Both the position numbers and the translations under genes were made by a program. A model generated the notes under the pieces. It made no database searches, was not told the DNA's origin, and worked only from the letters and a program-made list of their open reading frames with translations. From assembly GCA_015039315.1 (NCBI GenBank), contig WIDE01000031.1, forward strand, positions 38,251 through 102,250: a DNA stretch of 64,000 nucleotides, written 5' to 3'. This document shows positions 11,632 to 22,486 of this stretch, piece by piece; position 1 is the first letter of the stretch, and every line of letters starts with the position of its first letter. Origin of the DNA: Clavulina sp. PMI_390 (lineage: Eukaryota; Basidiomycota; Agaricomycetes; Cantharellales; Hydnaceae).

Positions 11632-12999
11632 ATGGAGATGGCGCAAGCAGCGCCGATTCCTACGTTCCATTCACTCCCAGATGAGATAGCTCAGCTCATT
11701 CTCGAGGAATACGTCAACAGCCTCGAATGGTCATCACTCCCTTTCAAAGATTTTCTGATCGAAACGCTCCCTTTGACTTGGGTCTGCTCTCGTTGGCGCC
11801 ATGTTGGTCTCCACACTCCCTCACTTTGGAACCATGTATACTTTGATCTCGGATCAGATCTCGTCCCATACTTCCTTGAAACTGCTTCCGTGATCTTGAA
11901 ACGATCAGAATCGCTTCCTCTGTGGATGAAAATACGACGCGATGATCCAATCGAGTTCAACCAGTTGTTTGAGGTTATCAAACCCCATCTCTGGCGTCTC
12001 CATTATCTTGAGCTGGATTTATTTGAAATTCCTACACTTCCAGTACTCCAAGCTATGGAGGAGCAATCCTCCCAACTCAAAACCCTTGTCGTTACTGATT
12101 CGGCTGGTGGAGCTGTCATTGACTCTGAGAATGAAATGGTATCTGCCCCCACTATGGCTCTGCCTAGTCTTCGCAAAATGAGCCTCGTTACGAGGTGGCG
12201 TGTCCCGCAACCTCCATTCAGAGCATCTGATCTCGGCAGTCTCACATTAAGCATGCCAACCTGGGCTTGGGACCACCTCCAAACTCTACTTCCCCAATAC
12301 CCTTCCATTCGACACCTTCGACTTGACTTCAATCGCATGACGATGTTCGAACCTTATGGAGCCCCTATCCTCGTATCCAGTCATGGTCAATTTCCTCCAA
12401 TATCCCTCCCAAACCTTCAATCTTTCCAAACAGATGACCCATCCATCTGTTTTGATCTAGCAACCACCAAAGCCTTAGTATTACATGTTCAAGATGGCGA
12501 GGAACACTTCCTCAGCTCGACATGGCTGGCTTTATGCTATGCTCTTGCCCGTAATTCTCCCGCCTTACCCAGTGCGGCGCAATGGCGTCGTCTTGAGAAT
12601 CATTGGGCCAACGTCCGCACCCTCCGATTCTCCATGATCAAGTTCGATTTTGGTGCAACGACAGTCTCTTTTACTGCATCCGTTCTAGCGTGCGCAAGCC
12701 TGGTAGAAATTCTTGAATTATACCACTGTACTGGCCTCCACGTCATCCTCGCCGCCCTTCTAATAACGGAGGCAGTGAGCTCCACCATTCCATCTGAAAG
12801 TCATTCTCGCAATACATCATCAAGCTCTGGAACTCAGATGCTTTCCTCGGCAGGCCCTCGTGAGATGGCCGCTACGTGTCTGCCTTCCCTCAAGAAGCTC
12901 ATAATTGTCGGAAGTCCCTCTGATGTTGCGACGGAGCTAGGAGAGCTTCAGGCACAACGACCTACACTAAAAATAACTGGTCCTCTGGTCCATGGATAA
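11632..12999 (+). CDS. F-box/LRR-type protein, family II copy 3
   Basis: This is a 455-residue intronless F-box protein. The F-box runs from FHSLPDEIAQLILEEY to WVCSRWRHVGLHTPSLW. Conserved segments shared with copies 1 and 2 include TRWRVPQPPFRASDL, WAWDHLQTLLPQYPSIRHL and LPNLQSFQTDDPSICFDL. A Ser-rich insert (RNTSSSSGTQMLS) before the last leucine-rich strand is shared with copy 2 but absent from copy 1, so copies 2 and 3 are the closer pair. Expected role: SCF adaptor. Confidence 0.87.
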   Translation: MEMAQAAPIPTFHSLPDEIAQLILEEYVNSLEWSSLPFKDFLIETLPLTWVCSRWRHVGLHTPSLWNHVYFDLGSDLVPYFLETASVILKRSESLPLWMKIRRDDPIEFNQLFEVIKPHLWRLHYLELDLFEIPTLPVLQAMEEQSSQLKTLVVTDSAGGAVIDSENEMVSAPTMALPSLRKMSLVTRWRVPQPPFRASDLGSLTLSMPTWAWDHLQTLLPQYPSIRHLRLDFNRMTMFEPYGAPILVSSHGQFPPISLPNLQSFQTDDPSICFDLATTKALVLHVQDGEEHFLSSTWLALCYALARNSPALPSAAQWRRLENHWANVRTLRFSMIKFDFGATTVSFTASVLACASLVEILELYHCTGLHVILAALLITEAVSSTIPSESHSRNTSSSSGTQMLSSAGPREMAATCLPSLKKLIIVGSPSDVATELGELQAQRPTLKITGPLVHG

Positions 13000-13364
13000 C
13001 ACGGAATACATGAATCGGGACGAAGCAGGTGAGCTAATCCAAACTGGCACATTTGAGAAGATTCCTTGTTTCAGTTCCAGGGTTACATCACGGCGTCCTG
13101 ACAGGTCCTTTGATTCAGAATGCTGGCAACAATATTCATGACGAGCTTCGCAGTCCATATGAAACTTGACAGTCAACCCCGATATCCGAATGTTCACATC
13201 ATGGCTGTAAACTCTTTATAGACTCAATTTTTTTTTTAGAATTAGCATCACAATAGGGTGCACAAGTAGTCTATGAATTTATAGTACCCAATGAATAAGC
13301 AAGGGAAGTGGAGAGAAGAAAGAATAATGAGGAGTAACGATCGGATTCATCTGATCCTACGTCT
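13000..13364. other. Intergenic between F-box copy 3 and the ABC transporter 3' end
   Basis: This is convergent intergenic DNA. It holds the conserved 3' flank of the F-box copy (CTTGACAGTCAACCCC near 13166) and a T9 run near 13229. No gene is seen. Confidence 0.45.
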
Positions 13365-16300
13365 TCAGGAGCGCATGACGTTCGTCTTGGGACGAGAGCG
13401 GAACCACATTGCAAAGAAGAGGAGGCCAAACTGTATAAGAAGCAATGAAGCAAGTGGTGAGCGTGCGAACCCTAGCGAGCTTCAACAACAGCAAAACTTA
13501 CGCATGCAATCATATATAGAGCGCTAATCCCAATGTCACGAGGGCCATCCACGCTGTTGTTGAGGTTGACACGAGCGAGATAGTCGTTACCAATGGAATA
13601 CTCTGGAGAAGTTGAAACAGGCAAGGAATTAGAAATGGTACATGGTGGGCCTGGAAGGCCAGACGAATGCTTACGGCAGTATTGGCAGTCTGAAGTAGCA
13701 TTGGGGTTGTTGATGTACCCTGCGGCGACATTTAGATATGGGGCCATGTAATCGCCACAGGTCTGATTCGACGGCGGAGAGAACACAGTGTACTCCTTGG
13801 TTGCACAGACGACGGGTATGTCGCGCATACTGAAGAAGACTTGGCCACCAAGGAGATACGACCATGGACTAGTAACATTGAAAGGTGAGAATTGGTAATT
13901 TTGGAGAGAGAAGAGGAACATACTCAAGGTAGTAGATCCAATAGCGCCAGAAGGCAGTGATCTGGCCGTATGGAACAAGGACACCACTGAATGAGGCAAA
14001 GATACCTGATATCAAAGGCGTCAGAGCGTCGCCAATAGAGTCATATGCATCGGGTACAAACCAAGGAACAACGGGTTAATCAATGAGGCTTGGTTTTCAT
14101 TACCAGAGAAGGCAGCGATAGTCTGGCCGAATGCCAGGGTGAATAGCTGGTAGCTGGGAGAGGGGTCGTATCAGCATATGCTGCGAAGGGTAGAAGGAGG
14201 GACACAGCTTACATGAGTAGCATGACGAACATGAGACCGGCGTGGTAGGCATTTGTGCTGATTCCTACAGGGAACACAGGGCTTTCGGAGGCCGGTTAGA
14301 TCAGGATCAGGCACCGAAGACGGCAATATAGAAATGACTTACAAGTACCACAGCACGTAAAACAACGCAGACGTGAGCACGATCCACGGTGCCTCCGAAA
14401 CTACCTCTGCGACCACAAAGGGGAACCAGCCGTACATCTTCGACAGTTTCTCGCGTGCTTCAAAGACGCTGCGGTTGTGGATGAAGTGAGGTTGCAGCTG
14501 GGCGAGTAAACCGGGAGCAATCCACATCCCATTGAAGATTGAGAAGAGCCGGTTTTGGAGAGAGGTCACGGAGTTGTCGATCTGCAAGAACGAGAGTCCA
14601 TTCATGAGAGCAGAGCCAATAATCATGCTGATTCTAATAGAACGGCGGAAATCAGCCCAGCGTATCACAGGGGATTATGGCCGTAGAGATATACCTTGCC
14701 ATGACGTAGTCTGGGGACCTCCACATAGACCGATGAGCACGAGCAACAACAAGCTTGAGCTGAGTTGACAGAGTAGTGGCGAACTCGCGGCCGTCCTCAT
14801 GATAGGAGGGAGGCTTGCTAGCAGCTTCTTCAGCGAGGCGCTGAACTTCGTTGGTAATCGCGCTATGCTCGGGTGAGTTCCGCCACACATCCGCCCAATC
14901 ACGATGTTTAGCGAGAGGACCAGAGACAACATCGATCATAAACCTAAGGAGGCAGAGATTAGTCAGGAAGCTGAACTGTGGATATCGACGCGAAAAGAAT
15001 ACAAACTCGGCAGGATTCGCGTCAGGAGGACACTCGATTCCATTGTTTTCAAAGTACTCCACCATTGTTTTACCCTGGTGTCCAAGAGGTCCCATATACA
15101 CGGTATTTCCACCCTTCGCAAGGAGCAACAGCTGATCAAACTGATAGAACAGAAGCGCCGAAGGCTGATGGATCGTGCAAATGATACACTGGCCGGCATC
15201 AGCAAGCTTGCGCAAGAACTGTATAATCTTGAACGAAGATTGGCCGTCCAAACCAGAGGTGGGTTCGTCCAAGAAGAGTAAGACGGGCTTGGAGACCAGC
15301 TCGACGCCAATGGTGACACGTTTGCGTTGCTCCACTCCAAGGCCGGCACCAGGTACGCCGATGAGGGCGTCGGCAATTTCATGAAGCTAGAGGAGAGATC
15401 GGTTGTTCAGGAGATAGAGTATATAACAGCAGAGCAAAGGCACTCACATCAAGCATGTCGATAACAGTGTCGACATAGGCGAGCTTCTCCTCTTCAGAAA
15501 CCTCTCGGGGTTGACGGAGAAGGGCACTGAAGACGAGAGCTTCACGCACAGTTTGGTGTGGGTCATGTACATCCATTTGCGAGACGTAAGCTGTAGTGCG
15601 CTGGAAGCTTGCTCCGAGAGGACGACCATCAATCATGATTTTGCCCTCTACGACACCTGTCTCTTTACGGAGGGACTATAAAGATATAGAGGAGCGTAGG
15701 TCAGAATCAAGGTATTGGGGTCCCATAAGTATGATAAATGAACTCACGAGTGTATCCAACAGTGTTGACTTGCCCGCGCCTGAACTTCCCATCAGCGCTA
15801 ACAACTGGCCTGGCCGCGCGTATCCTTGCACGTCGTTCAACAACTGCCTCTGCCCACCTTTCACGGGTACCGTGTAGTTGACATTCTGCCACGTGAATAC
15901 CGTATCTGCACGCTGCAGCTGTGTTTTCATCTTCTCCTCGTCACGGCGCTGAGCGGCGGAAGCAGTTGTAGCAGACTTCTTGATGGTCGTCATTTGGCCG
16001 TGCTCGGCGTCAGCAGGCGCAACATCATCGGCGTTTCGGGCAGCTTGTCGACTGAAGAGCAGGAAGGATTTTTCAGATCCAGCAGCTTTGAGACGCTCGA
16101 CAGCGAGAGCCGTGAGGAAGACGAAGGCGATCCAGAAAGCGAGATTGACTGTAGGAACGGTGGGTCTCAGTATCCGGCCGGGCGACGAAGAAAATCTACG
16201 ATGACGCAGGAGAAAGTTACTCACTTCCGACATTGCGCCAAAGGTGCGAATGATGGTAGTCTAGAGCGGCACTGAGATACGCATCACCATTCACGGTGGT

Positions 16301-19300
16301 CTGGCCCGCCTGTGCGCCTTGAACGGCACATGCAAAATTGTCACCAGCGGTAGTATAGGACCCACCACTGGGAACGATTTGGGCACATGAGAACTCGACG
16401 TCATGGAACTCGTTTGTCATGGCAGCTTCGAAGCCATCTGGTACATCAGGTGAGTAAGATTGAATAAGGGGAAGGTTATGATGGTGATAAGTCGCTCACA
16501 GAACAGTGGGTTGAGCCAGCGAGTCCAAGAAAGCCATGGTTTCATTGACGGCTGTGGGATGAGGTAGCCCTAGAGTTCCCAGCACCAACGTTAACAGCAG
16601 TCAGCTTTCGCATCTCGGAGAACGTTTCGTTTGTAGCAAGCGGAGGATGCACATACCGCGTACAAGATAAGGAGACCAATCGAGATACCGGAAACACCGC
16701 TCGCGCCCTCAAATGTGCTGAACGAGAAGCCGATCATACGGAAGAAGGCCGTGAGGGCGAGCGTTGTCACGTAGGTAATGATCCTGCGAATCATCCAATC
16801 AGAATGGGTTCATGCGGACCTGCGGCTCCTCGACGAGATACCAAGAAAGCAAAAGCATACCAAAGTGTGAAGAAAGCAGCTCCTGAACGTTTCAGGTTCG
16901 TCATGAAGTAGATTGGGAGCATGAACACGGAAACTTGGAAGACGAGGATGGGGAGATCAGCGAGGACCTGGGCCAAAACCATTGACGAGGGGTGGAAGAG
17001 CGCGAAACTCTACGAGAGTGCAAGATTATCGTAGTGCGTCCATTTTGTTGGTGGGGGTGAAAGTGAGTGGAGGGGAACACTGGATAGGTCAAGTGGGAAA
17101 GCGAACCTTGTGCTTGGCTAGGATACTTCTTCCAGTGAAACTGGCCGTCACCTCGGTCATACCCAGCAGCGCATTGAAGAGTAGAATGAAGAACAGGGTT
17201 CCGCTGCGTGTGAAGATGTCCGCAGTCGAGTACTGGAGGTTGTAGAACAGCGAGCCAAGGATGATGGACTGCACGATTGACGACCCCTGCTTGATCACGA
17301 GCGATGCCTTGTCGTTCCACATGAGCTGGTATTGGCGGGTGGTCGCGGCTTTGATCTGCGTCCAGATGTCAACTGTCGAAGGATCGCTCTCCCATACACC
17401 CTTCATTTTCTCCCTCCTGACACCATCCTTGAAGTCATCCGTCTGTTTCGCTCTCGCATCCTCCGCCGCTAGGTGGTCGTCAAGCTCCTGTTTCATGCGC
17501 CGAGCTACATCAGAGTTGTTGTAGACAGCGAGGAACTCTTCTGGTGAGAGCGGGAGATCGCGCATCCTAGCCGCATCGGCGCGAACGGCTTCGAAGATCT
17601 TGCGTTCAGTCGAGACAGTCACACCGGTGAGGCTAGAGGGGGCAACGGTCGAGGAGACGGGCGGGTAAGAACGAATGAGAGGATGTCACGGGATGGAAAT
17701 GGAGCCCGGAGGAAACGTACTAGTCAGAAATGTTTTGGCCAGGGGGACACTCAAAGCCGAGGTTCTCAAAGTATGGGCGCGCCTCCTGAAGTGGGCCCCA
17801 GTAAATGCAATACCCAGCCGCAATAACCATGACCTAGATCGAATTGAAGACCGATCACAATGTAAGCTACACAGACCATGCAACCTTACAGGAAAGAAAA
17901 CGCACCTTATCAAACAGGTCGTAAATTTGATTGCCGGCTTGGTACAAGCTCATGAACGTCGTGACGCCAAAAACGTCGGTCACCGTGCGGATATTACGGA
18001 CATATTCGAGTGCCGTGGAAGCATCGAGCCCGCGAGAGGGGGAGTCCCAGAGCACGACAGGCGAGCGGTTCACGAGGATCTCTGTGAGGGAGACTCGCTA
18101 CGCTCACAATAAGAGAAAAAGGAGCGGCTATCAGAACCAAGTCGAGTCGCATGCAAGCGAGAAACACACCTTGCGTTCACCTCCACTAACACCCCTAACG
18201 TATTCGTTCCCTACGAGCGTCTCTCTGGTATGTTCAATCCCAAAGCTTTTCAATAAGCCAACCTCAAACTCTGCTTGAAAATCTTCAGCAGATGTGCCTT
18301 CAGGTCGTGCGCGAGGGGATGGGGTCTTGTTCTTGAGAGCAAAGTTGAGGGTCTCGTGTACGGTGAGGACAGGGTAATGGATATCATCTTCGGCATTGAA
18401 AACGATTTGCCCAGGGTACTGGAGGCGCAATATTGCGTGAGCGTTTTGATAGGAGGGGTAATGAATGAAGACTCAGTTACTAGAGTAACGAACCTTTTTG
18501 GCCTCTTTAGCGTCCATGTTACCGTAGATTACTTCGCCGTCTATCCCGGCAAACCCATCTCTGAAATTGGCGAGGGTTTTGAGGAACGTCGTGCAGCCTG
18601 AGCCCGGTCGGCCGACAACAAGGGCCATCTCCCCTGACTTGAGGACACCATTGAAGCCGCGAAGCTGAGATTGACATGTGCAGGAGGGAGAGACATGGGG
18701 TGGAAAGGGACGGTCCGCACTCCGATAAGCCCATGGCGTGGAGAAAAATGAGTTTGAGGACACGTACCAGGAAACGCTCGCCTTTTCCGAGTGCAGGTGC
18801 ATTTGCCGCCTCGTCGGTAGCGTTCGTGGCGCTCACGCGTGCTTCTAGTGCCGCCGCGCGACGCTTATCCTTCGCTTGCTCAACGGGGTTGAATAGACTG
18901 AATCGAACCGAAAAAAAAATATGACACGACTTGTTTGAGACATAGGGCATGAGGCTGGATAAAGTCAAGGATACGCACCTGCCCATGGTTTGGCCATAGA
19001 CGGCTGAGGCGCCAACCCCGCGCACCCAGAGGTCTTTCCATGCTACATCGAGCTTGCGCTCAGGGTGGCCAATTTGGCGGATTTGTGCATGCTTTTCGCG
19101 TAGAGTGCGATCGAGACTGAACTCGCTCACAGCTTTCTGTACATGCGGGAGCAAGATCAGATGTTTGAACAGCTGGTCAGATCGAGAAGGTCAGTGCGTA
19201 AGGAAAACAAAACTACGCACGGTAACATCGGAGTAAGGAGTCTGCGCTCCTGGTGGTGGCGAACCCTCAGCGCCTGGAGAGACGATAGGGGACTCTGTAG

Positions 19301-19364
19301 CGGCGGAGGAAAATGCTTCAGGGCGTTGTGTCTGAGATAAGGAGCAGCGATTCTTACCTGACAT
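13365..19364 (-). CDS. PDR-type (ABCG) full-size multidrug ABC transporter
   Basis: This is a plasma-membrane ATP-driven efflux pump of the fungal pleiotropic drug resistance family, with the reverse (NBD-TMD)x2 order. NBD1 carries Walker [10 protein letters not shown], the signature VSGGERK and a Walker B-like stretch [18 protein letters not shown]1 follows. NBD2 carries GSSGAGKST, then [12 protein letters not shown] and [16 protein letters not shown]. Walker A of NBD1 has Cys in place of Lys, which is normal for fungal PDR pumps. The C-terminal TMD has the Cys-rich extracellular loop CQYCQYS typical of the family. The gene is highly split. Checked boundaries include the first exon 19364-19221, second 19172-18979, third from 18897, an NBD1-TMD1 junction reading [13 protein letters not shown], and a last exon ending in a stop at 13365. 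Expected length is about 1400 residues and no break was seen. Probable role: export of xenobiotics or fungicides. Confidence 0.93.
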
Positions 19365-21432
19365 TGTGGCCCGCAGATGACTGCCGAGGCAGAGGAAGAA
19401 GGGGGGGATGTGTTCGCTATGAAGTTGAGAGGAGGTTTCTTATGGGCAAGACCACAAGCTGCGCAGGAACGGCGCGGGGTGAGAGTCTAGAGGGCGAAAA
19501 CCGTCGTCACTCCGGCACAATAGAAGGAGCGACATGACCACCGAGTGGAGAACGGGCGCGGGCAGGCGGCCGTGAACTGAATCAAGCGAACAAATGACTC
19601 ATGGCCGGAGTCGAGCGTAAGCACCCGTTAGTTGATACCAATTCACTATGAGACAGGCGATCACTGGAAAAACCTGTTGAAAAATGAAAAAGCTGCTGCC
19701 AATTCGAGCTGATCGTTCTGCCGACGGGAGAGTAGGTAAGGAATGATGACACAGATGAAAATTCTTGGCGATCTCAATCTCCCTGATAGCGACGCACATG
19801 GGCGTTCATCATGACTATAAAGATTGTCTCGGAACTGACAGTTGCACCGAAGGAAAGCATGAGTCAAAATGCAGAGCTACTTGTCGTGACGCGGCCGCAG
19901 CAGGTCGAGCCTTGCCGCAGGAGCACGGTGCGTACTCAGAACTCCATGGTACGACGCACTGGGCGTTATAGTGCCGCGTGCGACCTACGTGGCTAAGAGC
20001 GGCGTCGCTTCATTACTTTTCAACTGAAGTAACCTCGTGCACTACCAGAGCAGGTTGACTGTTATTTGGGTCGGCGCCCAATTGGAGCGTTTTTTCACAC
20101 CATCTTCGTGTGCCACTCGATCGCAGCAGCGCCAAGATTTCGTATGATATTCCTCACCAATAGTTTTTCTGTAGCTAACTGCTGTGGCAGAACCCAATCA
20201 GCCGTGTGCTCCATCCGTAGTGAATTGACGATGGCATTGTGTCAGCACGTCAGGAGCTTTGCAATAAAGCTGCTCTCGGCCGCCTGAACGGGGCTTGGAG
20301 TGTATCCGTCATAGACCCCCCGGATCGGACTCATCCCGGGATCCGTTGTGCCCACACATCCCGGGTTGGATTCCGGAGGTCTACCTGAGTCCCCATACTC
20401 CGTTTTCAACCACGGTACTTGTTGAGATACGGAATCAAGGTAATATATGCTCACAGCACTAGGAGCGCCACGAACTGTCCATAACCGCCTCACTCCGCTG
20501 AGAAAGTAAATCTGGGATAAATTCCAGGGCACAACACGCTGTGCGATTCAAATCTAGACGTTATTGTTGCTCCAATCGCCATGCGGACATTGAGCTGGAC
20601 CTTATACAGATAGCCACCCAGGCACAAGACAAATCTGGACTCATGAGCGGCAGAATACCTCGCCGATCGTGACAGCGACATCGTTAAAGGGGCGGTCCCG
20701 AAGTGCCGCACGACGTGGCGGACAGAATCCACCTTTTCCGACGTGGTCGTGAAGTTAAATGTTAACGACAAGAGTGCATCATTCAACGGCCGACGTGGAC
20801 GAGCGCTGAATGAGCGGTCATGAGACTTGCAAGCCCGTCTTGGTGTGGGAGGTAGCATGGTGAATTTCCAGCTTGTGCACTAGCGGCTCTTGGGCTCAAC
20901 AAATAACATTATGGGTCAATGAGAGGACACGAATACAAGTGTTGATGACTCGCTACATCGGCAGGTTTTTGGTCATCGAGAGCCACCACGAGCGAAACTC
21001 GTTGTGAAACTCGATTGTCAAGATGGTCGGTAAAATACGAAATATGAAGGGAACGAATGAACGAACGAAATGAAAGAAGTGGAAAACGAATGTGGTCGGG
21101 CAGAAGGCTGAGATTACTGATGTCCACTCAGGAGTGAACTGAGAATGCTCAGAATAAATGAAGCCAACAAATCAAATAATGAACTAGTGGGTCTGTGGAT
21201 CGCTCGCGCGCTTGGGATTGGTGATAAAGAATGAGTGGTAGACGAGAAGGAACGAATGATGGAGAGAAAAAGAGTGTGGTTTGTTGGAGGCTCTAGATTG
21301 CTAACACTGCGTGGAGAGATAAGATGTGGTCAGATTATGCGACGAAGGAGTAAACGAATTACCAACCTGCAGTATCCCCGTGTTAGTCTTTCAATCACTC
21401 TTGCACTGAGCTGCAGCCGAGCTGACTAGCGA
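19365..21432. other. Long intergenic region without recognisable gene
   Basis: About 2 kb lies between the ABC transporter start and the 3' end of the PriA-like gene. Only short frames without codon or splice support are present. A diverged inverted repeat sits at 20297-20402. The ABC transporter promoter must lie in the left part. Confidence 0.5.
20297..20402. repeat. Diverged inverted repeat
   Basis: Arms at 20312-20323 (TAGACCCCCCGG) and 20373-20383 (CCGGAGGTCTA) are imperfect reverse complements. Outer parts (GGAGT at 20297, ACTCC near 20398) extend the pairing. Two internal CCCGGG sites lie between them. It could be a transposon remnant or a chance hairpin. Confidence 0.3.
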
Positions 21433-22486
21433 TTAAGCAGCAGCATGGGCAGAAGCGCCATTACTGCGCCAATCGAGCAAGTTCATGTGAGCCTCGCCGC
21501 CGTAAGAATCGACTCTGCCCTTGGGCACGCATCGCATCAACTGAGAATCACCCTCGACCGGGACAAGGTCCCAACCCTTCTTGCACTTCCTCACGATACA
21601 CGAGCCGCGCCAGCACTTGACGTCGCTCACACCTGGCTGAGCAGTGCAGTCCACACCAGGCACGAGGCTCTCGATTTCCCAGCGCAACAGGCCAAAGGTG
21701 TACGGCTCCGCGCAGCCACCACAGCTCTCGAGGTTGTTCTGGACGTCGAGGCATTCGTAAGCTCGGAGGATAGCGTAGTCGGCCAGTGTCATTGTGTTGG
21801 AATGAGGTCGCTTCTTCTTCCAGTTGCTGCTGTCCACCTTGGTTCGCGTTGGGCCTGCGGTGGCCAGAGCGAGCGATTCGGCGTATGATAGTCCGGTACG
21901 AAGGCCACATTTGGTGAGCCCAGGCTCGCATCTGTGTTCGTGGCGCGCGAGGTCAGCAGGCGAGCGTTTACGGGCACTGGGCGATGATGAGATTGGGCAT
22001 CCGGAGACCTGGGGTCCACTAGTGACGAGTATGTCGAGGGCGAGGATTGTAGCGGGCTCGCCGACGTTGACTACGGCGTCGTAAACTACCTCGTTGGGAG
22101 GAGGAAACACGCCAATTACGGGGAGGAGGTCTGAGCGTGCCAGGAACAGAGGACAATGAGACAGGGAAATTTTCCACAGCGTTTGTGAGCGATGAACTGA
22201 TTACAAGCTGATAGTTGGATTGCACAAGACGTACCATCAATCCCGCTTAGACTAGTTGAAAATTATTGCCGAGTCATGAGAGATGAGTCCTGATTTCTCC
22301 CAGCTGAGAAGGGGAGTAGAGGCGTGCATACCATAGACACAAGTTGAGGGGACCAAAAATTATCCCAAGGACGACCAATGCAGCGTTTACTTGGGCACAC
22401 GTATCACGAGGTTCCAGGAGGGTTGAGGACACGTGTGGAAATATGAATAGCAGAGGGAAGAGGAGCAAGGTGATTGGACGGTGCAT
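21433..22486 (-). CDS. Secreted PriA/Cpl1-like cysteine-rich protein, copy 1
   Basis: This is a secreted protein of the basidiomycete PriA (fruiting-body primordium) / Cpl1-like family. The start at 22486 gives a signal peptide (MHRPITLLLFPLLFIFPHVS). Three exons are supported: 22486-22332, a 17-nt micro-exon 22251-22235, and 22130-21433, giving 289 residues. The C-terminal domain carries the family pattern YECLDVQNNLESCGGC ... PGVDCTAQPGVSDVKCWRGSCIV, ending with CKKGW. It is upstream of a paralogue in the same orientation 6.7 kb away, with identical intron positions. Family members are cell-surface or secreted; the Cryptococcus Cpl1 relative modulates host immunity, but a role here is unknown. 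Confidence 0.85.

Noticed and set aside
13472..13999. Separate 175-residue protein at the end of the ABC transporter
   Set aside because: Removing three introns joins it to the upstream frame and yields the standard PDR C-terminus (loop with CQYC and final TM), so it is not an independent gene.
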